The position numbers and the translations under genes were made by a program. The notes under the pieces are model-generated. The model was not told where the DNA came from. It searched no databases and was given only the letters and a program-made list of their open reading frames with translations. This document shows, one piece after another, positions 54,382 to 64,000 of a stretch of DNA of 64,000 nucleotides. How positions within the stretch are numbered: the first letter of the stretch is position 1; each line of letters begins with the position of its first letter. Origin of the DNA: an uncultured Hymenobacter sp. (GTDB lineage Bacteria; Bacteroidota; Bacteroidia; Cytophagales; Hymenobacteraceae); assembly GCA_913776615.1 (NCBI GenBank), contig CAJYPK010000006.1:62001-126000 (forward strand). Reading direction: 5' to 3'.

Positions 54382-55620
54382 TTAGGCCGTCGCGGGCTGC
54401 TTGCTGTAGAGCCCTTTATCGAGTTTGGCCGCAATGGCCTCGAAGGCGGTGATGGTTTGGTCCACGTCGGCCAGCGTGTGCACGGCCGTGGGAATGAGGC
54501 GCAGCATAATAACGCCCTTGGGAACTACCGGATACACGACAATAGAGCAGAAAACGCCGTGATTTTCACGCAGATCGAAGGTCAGGGCCGTGGCATCGGG
54601 GATCTGGCCGTTGAGGAACACCGGCGTCACCGGCGACTCGGTAGTCCCGATGTTGAAACCCTTCTCGCGCAGGCCGCTTTGCAGGGCGCGTACGATGGTC
54701 CAGAGGTTTTCGCGGTACTCGGGGTGATTGCGAATCAGCTCCAGGCGCTTGAGGGCCCCGATTACGAGCGGCATGGGCAGCGATTTGGCAAAAATCTGGC
54801 TGCGCATGTTGTAGCGCAAATATTCAATCACGCCCTCCGGCCCGGCCACGAACGCGCCGATGCTGGCCATGCTCTTGGCGAAGGTGTAAAAAATGAGGTC
54901 TACGCCCTCCGTGACGCCCAAATGCTCGGCCGTGCCCGCGCCCGTGGGGCCCAGCGTACCGAAGCCGTGGGCGTCGTCGACGAAAAGACGGAAGTTGTAT
55001 TTCTCCTTCAGCTTCACGATTTCGCGCAGCTTGCCGAGGTTGCCGCTCATGCCAAACATGCCTTCGGTAATCACGAGGATACCACCGCCGGTTTCGTCGG
55101 TGAGGCGCTTGGCGCGCTCCAGCTGCTTTTCGAGGTTCTCGATGTCGTTGTGCGGAAACACGAAGCGCTTGCCCTGGTGCAGGCGCACGCCGTCGATGAT
55201 GCAGGCGTGCGACTCGGCGTCGTACACGATGGCATCGTGGCGGCTCACGAGCGAATCGATGATGCTCACCACGCCCTGGTAGCCGAAGTTGAGCAGCAGG
55301 GCGGCGGGCTTCTGCACGAAGTCGGCCAGCTCATTTTCGAGCTGCTCGTGCAGGGTGGAGTTGCCGCTCATGATGCGGGCACCCATCGGGTAGGCCATGC
55401 CGTATTCGGCCGCCCCGTCGATGTCGGCCTGCCGCACTTCGGGGTGGTTGGCCAGGCCCAGGTAGTTGTTCAGGCTCCAGGTGAGTACTTCCTTGCCGCG
55501 AAATTGCATCCGGGGCTTTATTTCGCCCTCAAGCTTGGGGAAGGTAAAGTAGCCGTGGGCGTAGTGAGAATGCGAGCCCAACGGGCCCCGGTTAGCCGAA
55601 ACGCGGTCGAAAATATCCAC
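54382..55620 (-). CDS. Alpha-oxoamine synthase, serine palmitoyltransferase-like
   Basis: The 412-residue PLP enzyme starts at a GTG at 55620 (MDIFDRVSANRGPLG), because the longer frame is not protein-like. It shows the alpha-oxoamine synthase fold: NNYLGLANHPEV, YPMGARIMSGNSTLHEQLE, the Asp site LFVDDAHGFGTLG, and the PLP lysine in TFAKSMASIG. Close relatives in Bacteroidota are called serine palmitoyltransferase, the first step of sphingolipid synthesis, which joins serine to palmitoyl-CoA. AONS and KBL share the fold, so the substrate is inferred. A perfect -7 box lies at 55703-55710 on the minus strand. Confidence 0.82.
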   Translation of the reverse strand: MDIFDRVSANRGPLGSHSHYAHGYFTFPKLEGEIKPRMQFRGKEVLTWSLNNYLGLANHPEVRQADIDGAAEYGMAYPMGARIMSGNSTLHEQLENELADFVQKPAALLLNFGYQGVVSIIDSLVSRHDAIVYDAESHACIIDGVRLHQGKRFVFPHNDIENLEKQLERAKRLTDETGGGILVITEGMFGMSGNLGKLREIVKLKEKYNFRLFVDDAHGFGTLGPTGAGTAEHLGVTEGVDLIFYTFAKSMASIGAFVAGPEGVIEYLRYNMRSQIFAKSLPMPLVIGALKRLELIRNHPEYRENLWTIVRALQSGLREKGFNIGTTESPVTPVFLNGQIPDATALTFDLRENHGVFCSIVVYPVVPKGVIMLRLIPTAVHTLADVDQTITAFEAIAAKLDKGLYSKQPATA

Positions 55621-55702
55621 TGAGAAAATGAGGGGAATAAGGGTAGAAGAGCGTTGACAACGAGCCCAGCCGGCCCGCGCAGCGAAAAGAATAGGTAAAC
55701 CG

Positions 55703-55710
55703 CAAAGATA
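55703..55710 (-). promoter_or_regulatory. -7 and -33 boxes upstream of SPT-like gene
   Basis: The minus strand reads TATCTTTG, a full TAnnTTTG match, with a TTG 21 nt further upstream (complement at 55732-55734), fitting the usual Bacteroidota spacing. Confidence 0.65.
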
Positions 55711-55808
55711 GGCCAGCCCCGCAGTTGTACACAATTTGGGCGTGACGGCGGGCCGGCCGCTGGTCTCCTATTACCGCAGAACTGATTTAAGGTTTTCTTT
55801 GCACCCCG

Positions 55809-55917
55809 ATGTAGCGTAAGCTTCAGCTTGCGGGCGAGCGTGCGCGAGCCGGTGCGTAAGCGAACGTCTGCTAACGCACTTGCTCGCTGCGCTCGCAAGC
55901 TAAAGCTTACGCTACAT
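55809..55917. repeat. Imperfect palindrome (TAGCGTAAGCTT family)
   Basis: The left arm TGTAGCGTAAGCTTCAGCTT and the right arm AAGCTAAAGCTTACGCTACA pair over about 35 bases with a few mismatches, around a GC-rich core. It lies in the 320-nt gap between divergent SPT-like and accC genes, about 25 nt before accC. Nothing else of note is in that gap besides the SPT promoter. Confidence 0.75.
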
Positions 55918-55940
55918 TTTTCTTTCCTCTCCCACCCTGC

Positions 55941-57452
<1,512 letters not shown>

Positions 57453-57532
57453 GTCCTGAATAGCTACCGCAACGGACAAGCGCGATTCTGGCTGGGCCGG
57501 GGTCGCGCTTGTTATTGGATACGCGCCCGGGT

Positions 57533-57609
57533 GTAACCCCAAACTCCGGCTTGGTGAAACGTTTGGTTACGCTTACCGGACGCCTCACCAAGCCGGAGCT
57601 TGGGGTTAC
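57533..57609. repeat. 25-bp palindrome (GTAACCCCAA family)
   Basis: Positions 57533-57557 and 57585-57609 are reverse complements with one mismatch and a 27-nt spacer. A solitary, diverged arm lies at 24327-24348. Confidence 0.8.
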
Positions 57610-57997
57610 GCTTCCCGGCCGCACAACGACTGACTACCAGGCGTGCTGACGGCCGGGTTAGTAGCGCAGTTTTAGCAGCTATTGTAGGTATACAGGCAGG
57701 TTACTTCCGGCAACAGCTTCCTTATTAGCTGCGGCTTCTTGAAAAAAATTACTTCCCACGCAAAAAAAAATCACGGGTTGGTGAGCGCCCGGTGCCCGAC
57801 AACTACGGCAACCAGGATAAGCGGCTTTAGGCTAAAACGTTTAACTAAAAACTGAGCGCCAGCAACTTAACAGTTAAGCAGTGCAAAAATCTATACTTCT
57901 GGTAATTAACTACGCAGTTGCATTTGCACGCTTTCAGGCAACTAGAAATGGTAACTGTCCAGCTCTCGCCAATTAGTTCAAGCGTTTCTTGTCATTG

Positions 57998-58005
57998 TAC
58001 ATTTG
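57998..58005 (+). promoter_or_regulatory. -7 box upstream of 58013 gene
   Basis: TACATTTG is a full match to TAnnTTTG, only 8 nt before the start codon, suggesting a nearly leaderless mRNA. Confidence 0.55.
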
Positions 58006-58012
58006 TGGGCGT

Positions 58013-58411
58013 ATGCAGGATTTTACTTCTACGTCGTCCGGTTTTTCGAAGCGGGCCGCCTGTTCGGCCTGGCAAGACCAGCTGCGCGCCACCGTTCGCT
58101 TATACTTGAGCTTCAGCCCCGACCCGGACATGGAACGGGAGATGGATGAGCTAATGCAACGCTCTGAGCAAGAGCTCCTCGACTACCTCCTGGCCGAGGA
58201 GCCGCCCACGCCCGAGCGCCGCGAGCACGCCCGGCGCTTCCTCGACGCCGCCCAGCATCAATTGCTGAGCTCCGAGGTCGAAGTAACGCGGATGTTAGAC
58301 GAATTGGCCGCCGATTCGGCCCAGGCGCCCAGCGCGCCCAAGCCGGCCCCCCTCCCCCGGCGTCGGCCGCTGCCGGGCCAGCTACTGCCGCCGCGCCCAA
58401 ACTCTGACTGA
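58013..58411 (+). CDS. Hypothetical protein, 132 residues
   Basis: Not recognised. The frame from the ATG at 58013 (MQDFTSTSSGFSKR) has an acidic, helical middle (DMEREMDELMQRSEQELLDYLLAEEP, residues 42-67; EHARRFLDAAQHQLLS) and a Pro/Arg-rich tail. A perfect -7 box sits just upstream. No signal peptide or membrane helix is seen. It precedes the paoABC-type operon on the same strand but is separated by about 90 nt. Confidence 0.6.
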   Translation: MQDFTSTSSGFSKRAACSAWQDQLRATVRLYLSFSPDPDMEREMDELMQRSEQELLDYLLAEEPPTPERREHARRFLDAAQHQLLSSEVEVTRMLDELAADSAQAPSAPKPAPLPRRRPLPGQLLPPRPNSD

Positions 58412-58465
58412 GGTTGCCGGGTTGAGATAAGTACACGGTCGTGACAACGGTGGCCCCCAGTGCGG

Positions 58466-58473
58466 TGTCTTTG
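58466..58473 (+). promoter_or_regulatory. -7 box upstream of paoA
   Basis: TGTCTTTG matches TAnnTTTG with one change, 29 nt before the paoA start. It would drive the three-gene operon. Confidence 0.45.
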
Positions 58474-58501
58474 CCCCGTTTCACCTTTCGCCCTTATCTC
58501 T

Positions 58502-59134
58502 ATGGCTATGAATCTGGAACCGGACGAGCCGGCTACGCACGACGAGGCGCGGCGCACTTTTCTCAAGCAGTCGTCGCTGCTCACGGCCCTGGCCCTGGTG
58601 CCCGGCCCGGTGGTAACGGCCGCCGCCGACGGGCTCGACGAGCACGTGGTGGCCGCCTTTGCCCCCACCCCGCTGACCCTGAAAGTCAACGGTACCAAGC
58701 ACAAGCTCACCGTGGAGCCGCGCACCACGCTGCTCGATTTGCTGCGCGAGCAGCTGCACCTCACGGGCACCAAAAAGGGCTGCGATTACGGGCAGTGCGG
58801 GGCCTGCACGGTGCACGTCGACGGCCAGCGCGTAAACTCCTGCCTGAGCCTGGCGCTGATGCACGAGGGCCGCGACATCACGACCATCGAGGGGCTGGCC
58901 CACGGCGACAAGCTGCACCCCATGCAGGCGGCCTTCGTGAAGCACGACGGCTTTCAGTGCGGCTACTGCACGCCGGGCCAGATTATGAGCGCCGTGGCCT
59001 GCGTGCGCGAGGGCCGCGCCGGCTCGGAGGCCGAAATCCGGGAGTACATGAGCGGCAACATCTGCCGCTGCGGGGCCTACGCCAACATCGTGGCCGCCAT
59101 TCAGGACGTGCAGCAGGGAGGGCAGAAGGTATGA
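58502..59134 (+). CDS. paoA: Aldehyde dehydrogenase iron-sulfur subunit (PaoA-like)
   Basis: The small subunit of a xanthine-dehydrogenase-family molybdoenzyme carries electrons through two [2Fe-2S] clusters. The 210-residue protein has an N-terminal twin-arginine signal (ARRTFLKQS), then a ferredoxin domain with GCDYGQCGACTVH and an all-helical domain with CGYCTPGQ and NICRCG. All eight cluster cysteines are seen. The start is the ATG at 58502 (or 58508). It ends in an ATGA overlap with the next gene, so the two are translationally coupled. The Tat signal implies periplasmic export together with its partner subunits, as for E. coli PaoABC. Confidence 0.9.
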   Translation: MAMNLEPDEPATHDEARRTFLKQSSLLTALALVPGPVVTAAADGLDEHVVAAFAPTPLTLKVNGTKHKLTVEPRTTLLDLLREQLHLTGTKKGCDYGQCGACTVHVDGQRVNSCLSLALMHEGRDITTIEGLAHGDKLHPMQAAFVKHDGFQCGYCTPGQIMSAVACVREGRAGSEAEIREYMSGNICRCGAYANIVAAIQDVQQGGQKV

Positions 59135-60111
59135 ACCAGTTTCAGTACGTGCGGGCCACCCAGCCCCAGGCCGCCATCGAGGCGGTAGCCCAGACTACCG
59201 ACGCCAAGTTTATCGCCGGCGGCACCAACCTCCTCGATCTGATGAAGCGCGGGGTAATGACGCCGCAAAAACTGGTGGACATCAACCGCTTGCCGCTCAA
59301 TAAGATTGAGCGTATGGATAACGGTCTGCGCATCGGGGCGCTGGCCCTGAACTCGGCCGTGGCCGACGATAAGCTGGTGCGCGAGCGCCAGCCGCTGCTG
59401 GCGCTCGCCCTCAACGCCGGGGCCTCGGGCCAGCTGCGCAACATGGCCACCGTGGGCGGCAATATGCTGCAACGCACCCGCTGCGCCTACTTCTACGACG
59501 TGACCATGCCCTGCAACAAGCGCGCGCCCGGCACCGGCTGCGGCGCGCTGGAAGGCATCAACCGCATGCACGCTATTTTCGGCTTCAGCGACAAGTGCAT
59601 TGCCGTGCACCCTTCCGACATGAGCGTGGCGCTGGTGGCCCTCGACGCCACCGTGCTGGTGCGCGGCCCCCGGGGCGACCGCCGCCTGCCCTTCGCCGAG
59701 CTGCACCGCCTGCCCGGCGACGCGCCGGAGAAGGATACTAATTTGGAAACCAACGAATTGATAACGGCCGTGGAGATTCCCGACGGGCCGTTTACCCGGC
59801 ACGTGCACTACCAAAAGGTGCGCGAGCGGGCCAGCTACGCCTTCGCGCTGGTGAGCGTGGCGGCGGCGCTGGACCTGGAGGGTACGACCATCAAGGGGGC
59901 GCGGCTGGCCATGGGCGGCGTGGCCCACAAGCCCTGGCGGCTGGCCGCCGCCGAGCAGGCGCTGGTGGGTAAGCCCGCCACCGAGGCGACGTTCCGGCAG
60001 GCCGCCGCCGTGGCCATGCAGGGCGCTAAAGCATTCAAGCACAACGCCTACAAGCTCAAGCTCGGCCCCAATACCATCGTGCAGGCCCTGCGCACGGCCG
60101 CGGCGGCTTAA
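59131..60111 (+). CDS. paoB: Aldehyde dehydrogenase FAD-binding subunit (PaoB-like)
   Basis: This 326-residue subunit takes electrons from the iron-sulfur clusters to FAD. It starts at the ATG at 59131, overlapping the paoA stop. FAD-binding motifs are FIAGGTNLLDLMKRG (about residues 29-43) and MATVGGNMLQRTRC. The Cys-rich insert RTRCAYFYDVTMPCNKRAPG followed by TGCG is the [4Fe-4S]-binding loop seen in PaoB and lacking in ordinary xanthine dehydrogenases. There is no signal peptide, so export would be by hitchhiking with PaoA. Confidence 0.92.
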   Translation: MNQFQYVRATQPQAAIEAVAQTTDAKFIAGGTNLLDLMKRGVMTPQKLVDINRLPLNKIERMDNGLRIGALALNSAVADDKLVRERQPLLALALNAGASGQLRNMATVGGNMLQRTRCAYFYDVTMPCNKRAPGTGCGALEGINRMHAIFGFSDKCIAVHPSDMSVALVALDATVLVRGPRGDRRLPFAELHRLPGDAPEKDTNLETNELITAVEIPDGPFTRHVHYQKVRERASYAFALVSVAAALDLEGTTIKGARLAMGGVAHKPWRLAAAEQALVGKPATEATFRQAAAVAMQGAKAFKHNAYKLKLGPNTIVQALRTAAAA

Positions 60112-60129
60112 CCCCTGATTTCCTTTTCC

Positions 60130-62364
60130 ATGAAAACGCAAGACAAGCAAATCGGGGCGGCGCTGAGCCGGGTGGACGGCCACCAGAAAGTAACCGGCGC
60201 GGCGACCTACTCGGCCGAATACCCGCTGCCGGGCCTGGCCTACGCCGTGCTCGTGGGCAGCACCATCGCCAAGGGCCGCCTCACGGGCCTCGACACCCGG
60301 GCGGCCGAGCGCGCCCCGGGCGTGCTGGCAGTCATCACCCACCTGAACTCGCCCAAGGTACCGGGCTTCGACACGGCGGGCAAGGACCCCTCGCAGCCCG
60401 CCACGGTAGGCGGGCCGCTGAAGGTGTTTCACGACGATAAAATCCGCTTCAACGACCAGCCCATCGCGGTGGTGGTGGCCGATACCTTCGAGCGTGCCCG
60501 CTACGCGGCCCGCCTTGTGCAGGCGCAGTACGCCCCGGAAAAGCACCAGACCAACCTGGAGGCCAGCGCGCCCCAGGCTTTCCTACCCACCCAGGCGCGC
60601 AAAAATCCGAAGTCGCCGATGGCTGACTACCAGCGCGGCACGGCCGACGCCTACCAGACGGGCGCGCTCAAGGTGGAGGGGGAGTACGTGATCCCGACCG
60701 AGGTGCATCACCCGATGGAATTGCAAGCCATCACGGCCCACTGGGAAGCGCCCGACCGCCTCACGCTCTACGACAAGACGCAGGGCACGCTGGCCACCCG
60801 GCGCGACTTTGCCCGGGAGTGGAACTTGCCGGAGGCGAACGTGAAGGTCATCGCCACCTTCGTGGGCGGGGCCTTCGGCAACGCGCTGCACAGCTGGCCG
60901 CACGAGTCGGCGGCCATCATCGCGGCCCGGGTGGTCAACCGCCCGGTAAAGCTGGTGCTCACCCGCGAGCAGATGTTTACGATGGTGGGCTACCGCCCCT
61001 ACACCTGGCAGAAAATCGGCATGAGCGCCACGGCCGACGGTAAAATCACGGCCATCACCCACGAAAGCCTCGGCCAGACCTCTACTTACGAGGAGTTTAC
61101 CGAATCGACGCTGGCCCAGACCCGCATGATGTACGCCGCGCCCAACCTCACCACGCGCTACCGCCTGGCCGCCCTCGACGTGGGCTCGCCCATCTGGATG
61201 CGCGGCCCCGGCGAGGCCACCGGCGCGTTTGCCCTGGAGTCGGCCATGGACGAGATGGCTTACCTGCTGAATCTCGACCCGCTCGAATTTCGGCTGCGCA
61301 ACTACACCGACCAGGACCCGGAGAAAAACCGGCCGTGGAGCACCAAGTTTCTGAAAGAGTGCTATAAGCTAGGCGCCGACCGCATCGGCTGGAGCAAACG
61401 TCAGCTTAAGCCCGGCAGCCTGCGCGACGGCGAGTGGCTCATCGGCTACGGCATGGGCGTGGGCACGTTCGGGGCGCACCGGGGCGGGGCGCACGCCAGC
61501 GCCCAGCTCCGCCCCGATGGCACGGTGCTGCTGCAATGCGCCACTACCGACATCGGCCCCGGCACGGGCACGGCCATGACCCAGATCGCGGCCGACGCGC
61601 TGGGCTTGCCGCCCGCAAAAATCACGTTTGAGCTGGGGCATTCCGACTACCCGCAGGCGGGGACGCAGGGCGGCTCTTCCACCGTCAACAGCGTCGGCCC
61701 CGCCGTGCAGGAGGCGTGCTACGCCCTGAAAGACAAGCTGCGCACGCTGGCCGGGGCCAGCCAGCCGGCCTTCGCCGCGGCCAAAAAGGAAGATGTGCAG
61801 CTGGCTGACGGCTACCTCACCCTGGCCGGCGCACCGGCTACCCGCGTGCCGTACAAGGACTTGCTGAAACAGGCGGGGGATGCCGCCGTCGTGGTGGAAG
61901 CCAAGCCCGGCAACGAGGGCCAGCAGTATTCGATGTACTCATTCTCCGTGCACTTCGCCGAGGTGCGGGTGCACGAGCTGACGGGCGAGGTGCGGGTAAG
62001 CAAGCTCGTGTCGTGCGCCGACGCGGGCACCATCATCAACCAGAAAACCGCCGCCAACCAGATGAAGGGCGGCGCGGTGGGTGGCATCGGCATGGCCCTG
62101 ATGGAGCACGCCGTGATCGACGACCGCTACGGCCGCTACGTCACCAAAGACTTTGCCGACTACCACGTGCCCGTGCACGCCGACGCCCCGGCCGTGGAAG
62201 TACTCTTCGTGAACCAGCCCGACTACCACGTAAACGCGCTGGGCACCAAAGGCATCGGTGAAATCGCGACCATTGGCGTGGCCCCCGCCATTGCCAATGC
62301 CGTGTTCAACGCCACCGGCAAGCGCGTGCGCGAGCTGCCCATTACGCCGGATAAACTGGTGTAG
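60130..62364 (+). CDS. paoC: Aldehyde dehydrogenase molybdenum cofactor subunit (PaoC-like)
   Basis: The catalytic subunit binds a molybdopterin cofactor (MCD type in E. coli) and oxidises aromatic aldehydes. The 744-residue protein has the family N-terminus (LSRVDGHQKVTGAATYSAE), cofactor-binding segments (FVGGAFGNALHSWPHE, WMRGPGEATGAFALES, TDIGPGTGTAMTQ) and the catalytic glutamate in GTKGIGEIATIG (Glu711). It lies 18 nt after paoB. No paoD-type cofactor insertion factor is adjacent. The substrate is inferred from family. Confidence 0.92.
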   Translation: MKTQDKQIGAALSRVDGHQKVTGAATYSAEYPLPGLAYAVLVGSTIAKGRLTGLDTRAAERAPGVLAVITHLNSPKVPGFDTAGKDPSQPATVGGPLKVFHDDKIRFNDQPIAVVVADTFERARYAARLVQAQYAPEKHQTNLEASAPQAFLPTQARKNPKSPMADYQRGTADAYQTGALKVEGEYVIPTEVHHPMELQAITAHWEAPDRLTLYDKTQGTLATRRDFAREWNLPEANVKVIATFVGGAFGNALHSWPHESAAIIAARVVNRPVKLVLTREQMFTMVGYRPYTWQKIGMSATADGKITAITHESLGQTSTYEEFTESTLAQTRMMYAAPNLTTRYRLAALDVGSPIWMRGPGEATGAFALESAMDEMAYLLNLDPLEFRLRNYTDQDPEKNRPWSTKFLKECYKLGADRIGWSKRQLKPGSLRDGEWLIGYGMGVGTFGAHRGGAHASAQLRPDGTVLLQCATTDIGPGTGTAMTQIAADALGLPPAKITFELGHSDYPQAGTQGGSSTVNSVGPAVQEACYALKDKLRTLAGASQPAFAAAKKEDVQLADGYLTLAGAPATRVPYKDLLKQAGDAAVVVEAKPGNEGQQYSMYSFSVHFAEVRVHELTGEVRVSKLVSCADAGTIINQKTAANQMKGGAVGGIGMALMEHAVIDDRYGRYVTKDFADYHVPVHADAPAVEVLFVNQPDYHVNALGTKGIGEIATIGVAPAIANAVFNATGKRVRELPITPDKLV

Positions 62365-62396
62365 GGGCTAGCGGGCTCCGGGGCCGACACGGAGGC

Positions 62397-63230
62397 TTAC
62401 CAGCCACTGCGCAATAGCACGGCGCTCAGGCAGGCGGCGGTTAGGAAGCGCAAGTCGGCGGGCAGGTCATCGCGCAGCCACACGCTGGGCCGGGCGGTCG
62501 CGTAGTCGAGGTAGCCAATGCGCTGCCGCTGATGCAGTACGGCGATACCGCCGGGCTGGTCGACCACCGGCCACGGCACCCGGCGGCCCGTACGCAGCGT
62601 CAGGGGCGGGTGCGGAATCCGCTGAAGCGTGAGCAGCACGTGGGTATCGTCGCCCACCCGGCCCACCCCGGCGGTAGAGTCGGCGTCCCGCAACACCGAC
62701 GGGGGCGGCGGCAGCTCCAGGTACCAGGTGGCACTCGGCCCGACTTGCGCGCCCACCACGATGGCCGAGAACTGCTCGGTCGCCGGGGGCCCCACGCTCA
62801 GCGTGGGGCCGAGCTGCCGGGCGCGCTCCAGGCGCTCAGTGGTTGTAAAAATATCGGCCGCGTGGCCCTGATCGTCGGCCAAGTGGTAGCTGCTGCGGCC
62901 CTGGCTGGCACTGGTGCGCTCCAGGTAGGGCCGCCGCAGTATGTCGAGCACGGCCGCGCCGGTGGCGGGGGGCAGCGCCTGGTGCACCTCGGTGCGCGTG
63001 CTCAGCCAGCCCCGGTGCAGGTTGCTGACCCGGTACGGCCCAAAGTCGGGCGGCGTGTTGGCGCGGCGGGCCACGGCCGCCGGCAGCTCCCAGCGGGTAC
63101 CCGCCGCCGCGGCAAACGGATTGGGCGAGGCAGGAGGCAACAGCGCGGACAGCGACGACACCGCGCAGCTTGCCAGCAGCAGGGCTAAAAGCAGCCCGTA
63201 GGCCAACCGCAACTCAACTAAACCAGGCAT
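62397..63230 (-). CDS. Hypothetical lipoprotein
   Basis: Not recognised. The 277-residue protein starts at the ATG at 63230 (MPGLVELRLAYGLLLALLLASC) and has a lipobox LASC with Cys22, so it is probably a lipoprotein. The rest is a mix of short beta-like segments without a known motif (WYLELPPPPSVLRDADST, GRRVPWPVVDQPGGIAVL). A near-consensus -7 box is seen on the minus strand at 63297-63304. It is convergent with paoC. Confidence 0.65.
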   Translation of the reverse strand: MPGLVELRLAYGLLLALLLASCAVSSLSALLPPASPNPFAAAAGTRWELPAAVARRANTPPDFGPYRVSNLHRGWLSTRTEVHQALPPATGAAVLDILRRPYLERTSASQGRSSYHLADDQGHAADIFTTTERLERARQLGPTLSVGPPATEQFSAIVVGAQVGPSATWYLELPPPPSVLRDADSTAGVGRVGDDTHVLLTLQRIPHPPLTLRTGRRVPWPVVDQPGGIAVLHQRQRIGYLDYATARPSVWLRDDLPADLRFLTAACLSAVLLRSGW

Positions 63231-63419
63231 AAAAGCAAGTAAAAAATAATGGACTGAACGCCGCGCCGCCAGCCAGCGCCGCGCTACCGAACGCCGCAAA
63301 GGTGCCCGTTTTTCCGCCGCTTTTCAATCGCCGAAAAAGGGGATTCGGCCCTCCCCAGAAACCAGTAGTTTAGCTTGGCCACCTGGTTTTTCCGCGTTTC
63401 CTGCCCAAGTTTGCCGGCC

Positions 63420-64000
63420 ATGCGCAGGACCCCATTCTTTGTTTATTGCGACCGCTGGCCGGGCCGCTGCGTTTGGGTGGGGTGGCTGCTGCTGGCCCTG
63501 GCGGGTAGCCGGCCGGCCGGCGCCTCGGTACCGGGCGTACCCGCCGACACCACCCAGGCCAAGGCCGCACTCCGGCAGTCGGCCGCGCTGGCGGCTTCCG
63601 ACACGGCCCGCGCCGGGCAGCTGGCCCGGCAGGCGCTGGCGCTGAGCATGGCGGCCGGCTACGGCTACGGGCAGGCGCACGGCTGGCTGCAACTCAGCGC
63701 GCTGGCGCTTATCCGGGGCGACCAGCGGCGCGCCCGGCACTACGGCGAGCGCGCCCGGGCGGTGGCGTGGCCCCTGTACCGGCACCGGCCCAGCGCCCGA
63801 CTGGCGCGCCTGCTGGCGGGCATTGCCAACAACCTGGGCAGCGCGGCCGATCACCAGGGCCAGTACCCGACCGCCGCCGCGCAGTACCTCGACGCCGTGG
63901 CGTACCTGCTTCCTTACCCCGAACAGGCTGCTACCTTGCAAACGGTGTATGTCAACCTGGGCAACTGCCTGCTGGGGCTAGGCCAGCCCGCCCGGGCGGC
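63420..64000 (+). CDS. TPR-containing exported protein, cut by window edge
   Basis: The frame opens at the ATG at 63420 (MRRTPFFVYCDRWPGR) and is still open at 64000, so at least 193 residues are present. An N-terminal hydrophobic stretch (WVGWLLLALAGSRPAGA) is a signal or anchor. TPR-like helices follow (AALAASDTARAGQLARQALALSMAAGYGYGQAHGWLQLSALALIRGDQRRARHYGERAR; NNLGSAADHQGQYPTAAAQYLDAV). Bacteroidota proteins of this kind often continue into a sensor histidine kinase or LuxR-type domain, but that part is outside the window. Confidence 0.7.
   Translation, partial: MRRTPFFVYCDRWPGRCVWVGWLLLALAGSRPAGASVPGVPADTTQAKAALRQSAALAASDTARAGQLARQALALSMAAGYGYGQAHGWLQLSALALIRGDQRRARHYGERARAVAWPLYRHRPSARLARLLAGIANNLGSAADHQGQYPTAAAQYLDAVAYLLPYPEQAATLQTVYVNLGNCLLGLGQPARA

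Larger units (their letters stand above)
57453..58012. other. Intergenic stretch after accC
   Basis: This 560-nt gap contains the palindrome at 57533-57609 and then an AT-richer part (57660-57960) with no frame I trust. A promoter-like TACATTTG at 57998-58005 leads into the next gene. Confidence 0.5.

Overview
The window looks like chromosomal DNA of a GC-rich member of the Bacteroidota, most likely Hymenobacter or a close relative in the Cytophagales. The reasons are: proteins ending in type IX secretion (T9SS) sorting domains, promoter -7 boxes of the TAnnTTTG type directly upstream of many genes, a Bacteroidota-style TPR / outer-membrane barrel / ExbB-ExbD-TonB gene order, an HU-CCDC81/SPOR protein, a serine palmitoyltransferase-like enzyme, and intergenic palindromes of the GTCATGCTGAGC kind. 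The genus is an inference. No rRNA, tRNA, CRISPR array, transposase or prophage gene was recognised.

Layout. 1-14717 is a housekeeping and envelope block, nearly all on the minus strand: mnmA, a plus-strand TrpF-like barrel, trmB, a K+ channel-like protein, folC, a tonB-exbD-exbB operon, an HU/SPOR envelope protein, an outer-membrane barrel and a 1083-residue TPR protein. 14939-19962 holds two large secreted RCC1-repeat proteins. 20155-29188 is an accessory stretch: an orphan SUKH protein, an osmoprotectant-type ABC ATPase (21154) separated from its permease/binding-protein fusion (26909), a HAD hydrolase, a chloramphenicol acetyltransferase-like enzyme, an S41-like lipoprotein, a low-GC island with two unrecognised genes, and a DUF4288-like protein. 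29351-36788 holds three more RCC1/T9SS proteins in tandem. 37039-41410 has a FucP-type sugar permease, an HdeD-like protein and a GH92 alpha-mannosidase. 41411-50241 carries small membrane and stress-type proteins (YiaAB, two DUF2383 proteins, a LEA14-like protein), a TonB-type barrel and a processive GT2 glycosyltransferase. 50270-57452 returns to housekeeping: ATP-grasp, holA, tyrS, a histone H1-like protein, a serine palmitoyltransferase-like enzyme and accC. 58502-62364 is a paoABC-type molybdenum aldehyde dehydrogenase operon, followed by a lipoprotein and a TPR protein cut by the window edge.

Most striking features. (1) Five paralogous secreted proteins each carry exactly 14 RCC1-like repeats by my motif count, compatible with two seven-bladed propellers, plus a T9SS tail. 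The tails fall into cluster-specific versions that look homogenised by gene conversion. (2) The osmoprotectant ABC permease is fused to a substrate-binding domain whose two lobes appear in swapped order. (3) A DUF2383 protein carries seven 11-residue LEA-like repeats. (4) The window has several families of long, near-perfect intergenic inverted repeats. Start sites were moved downstream of the longest open frame wherever the upstream extension was not protein-like; Shine-Dalgarno sites are weak throughout, so starts are judged mainly from protein family and signal-peptide position.
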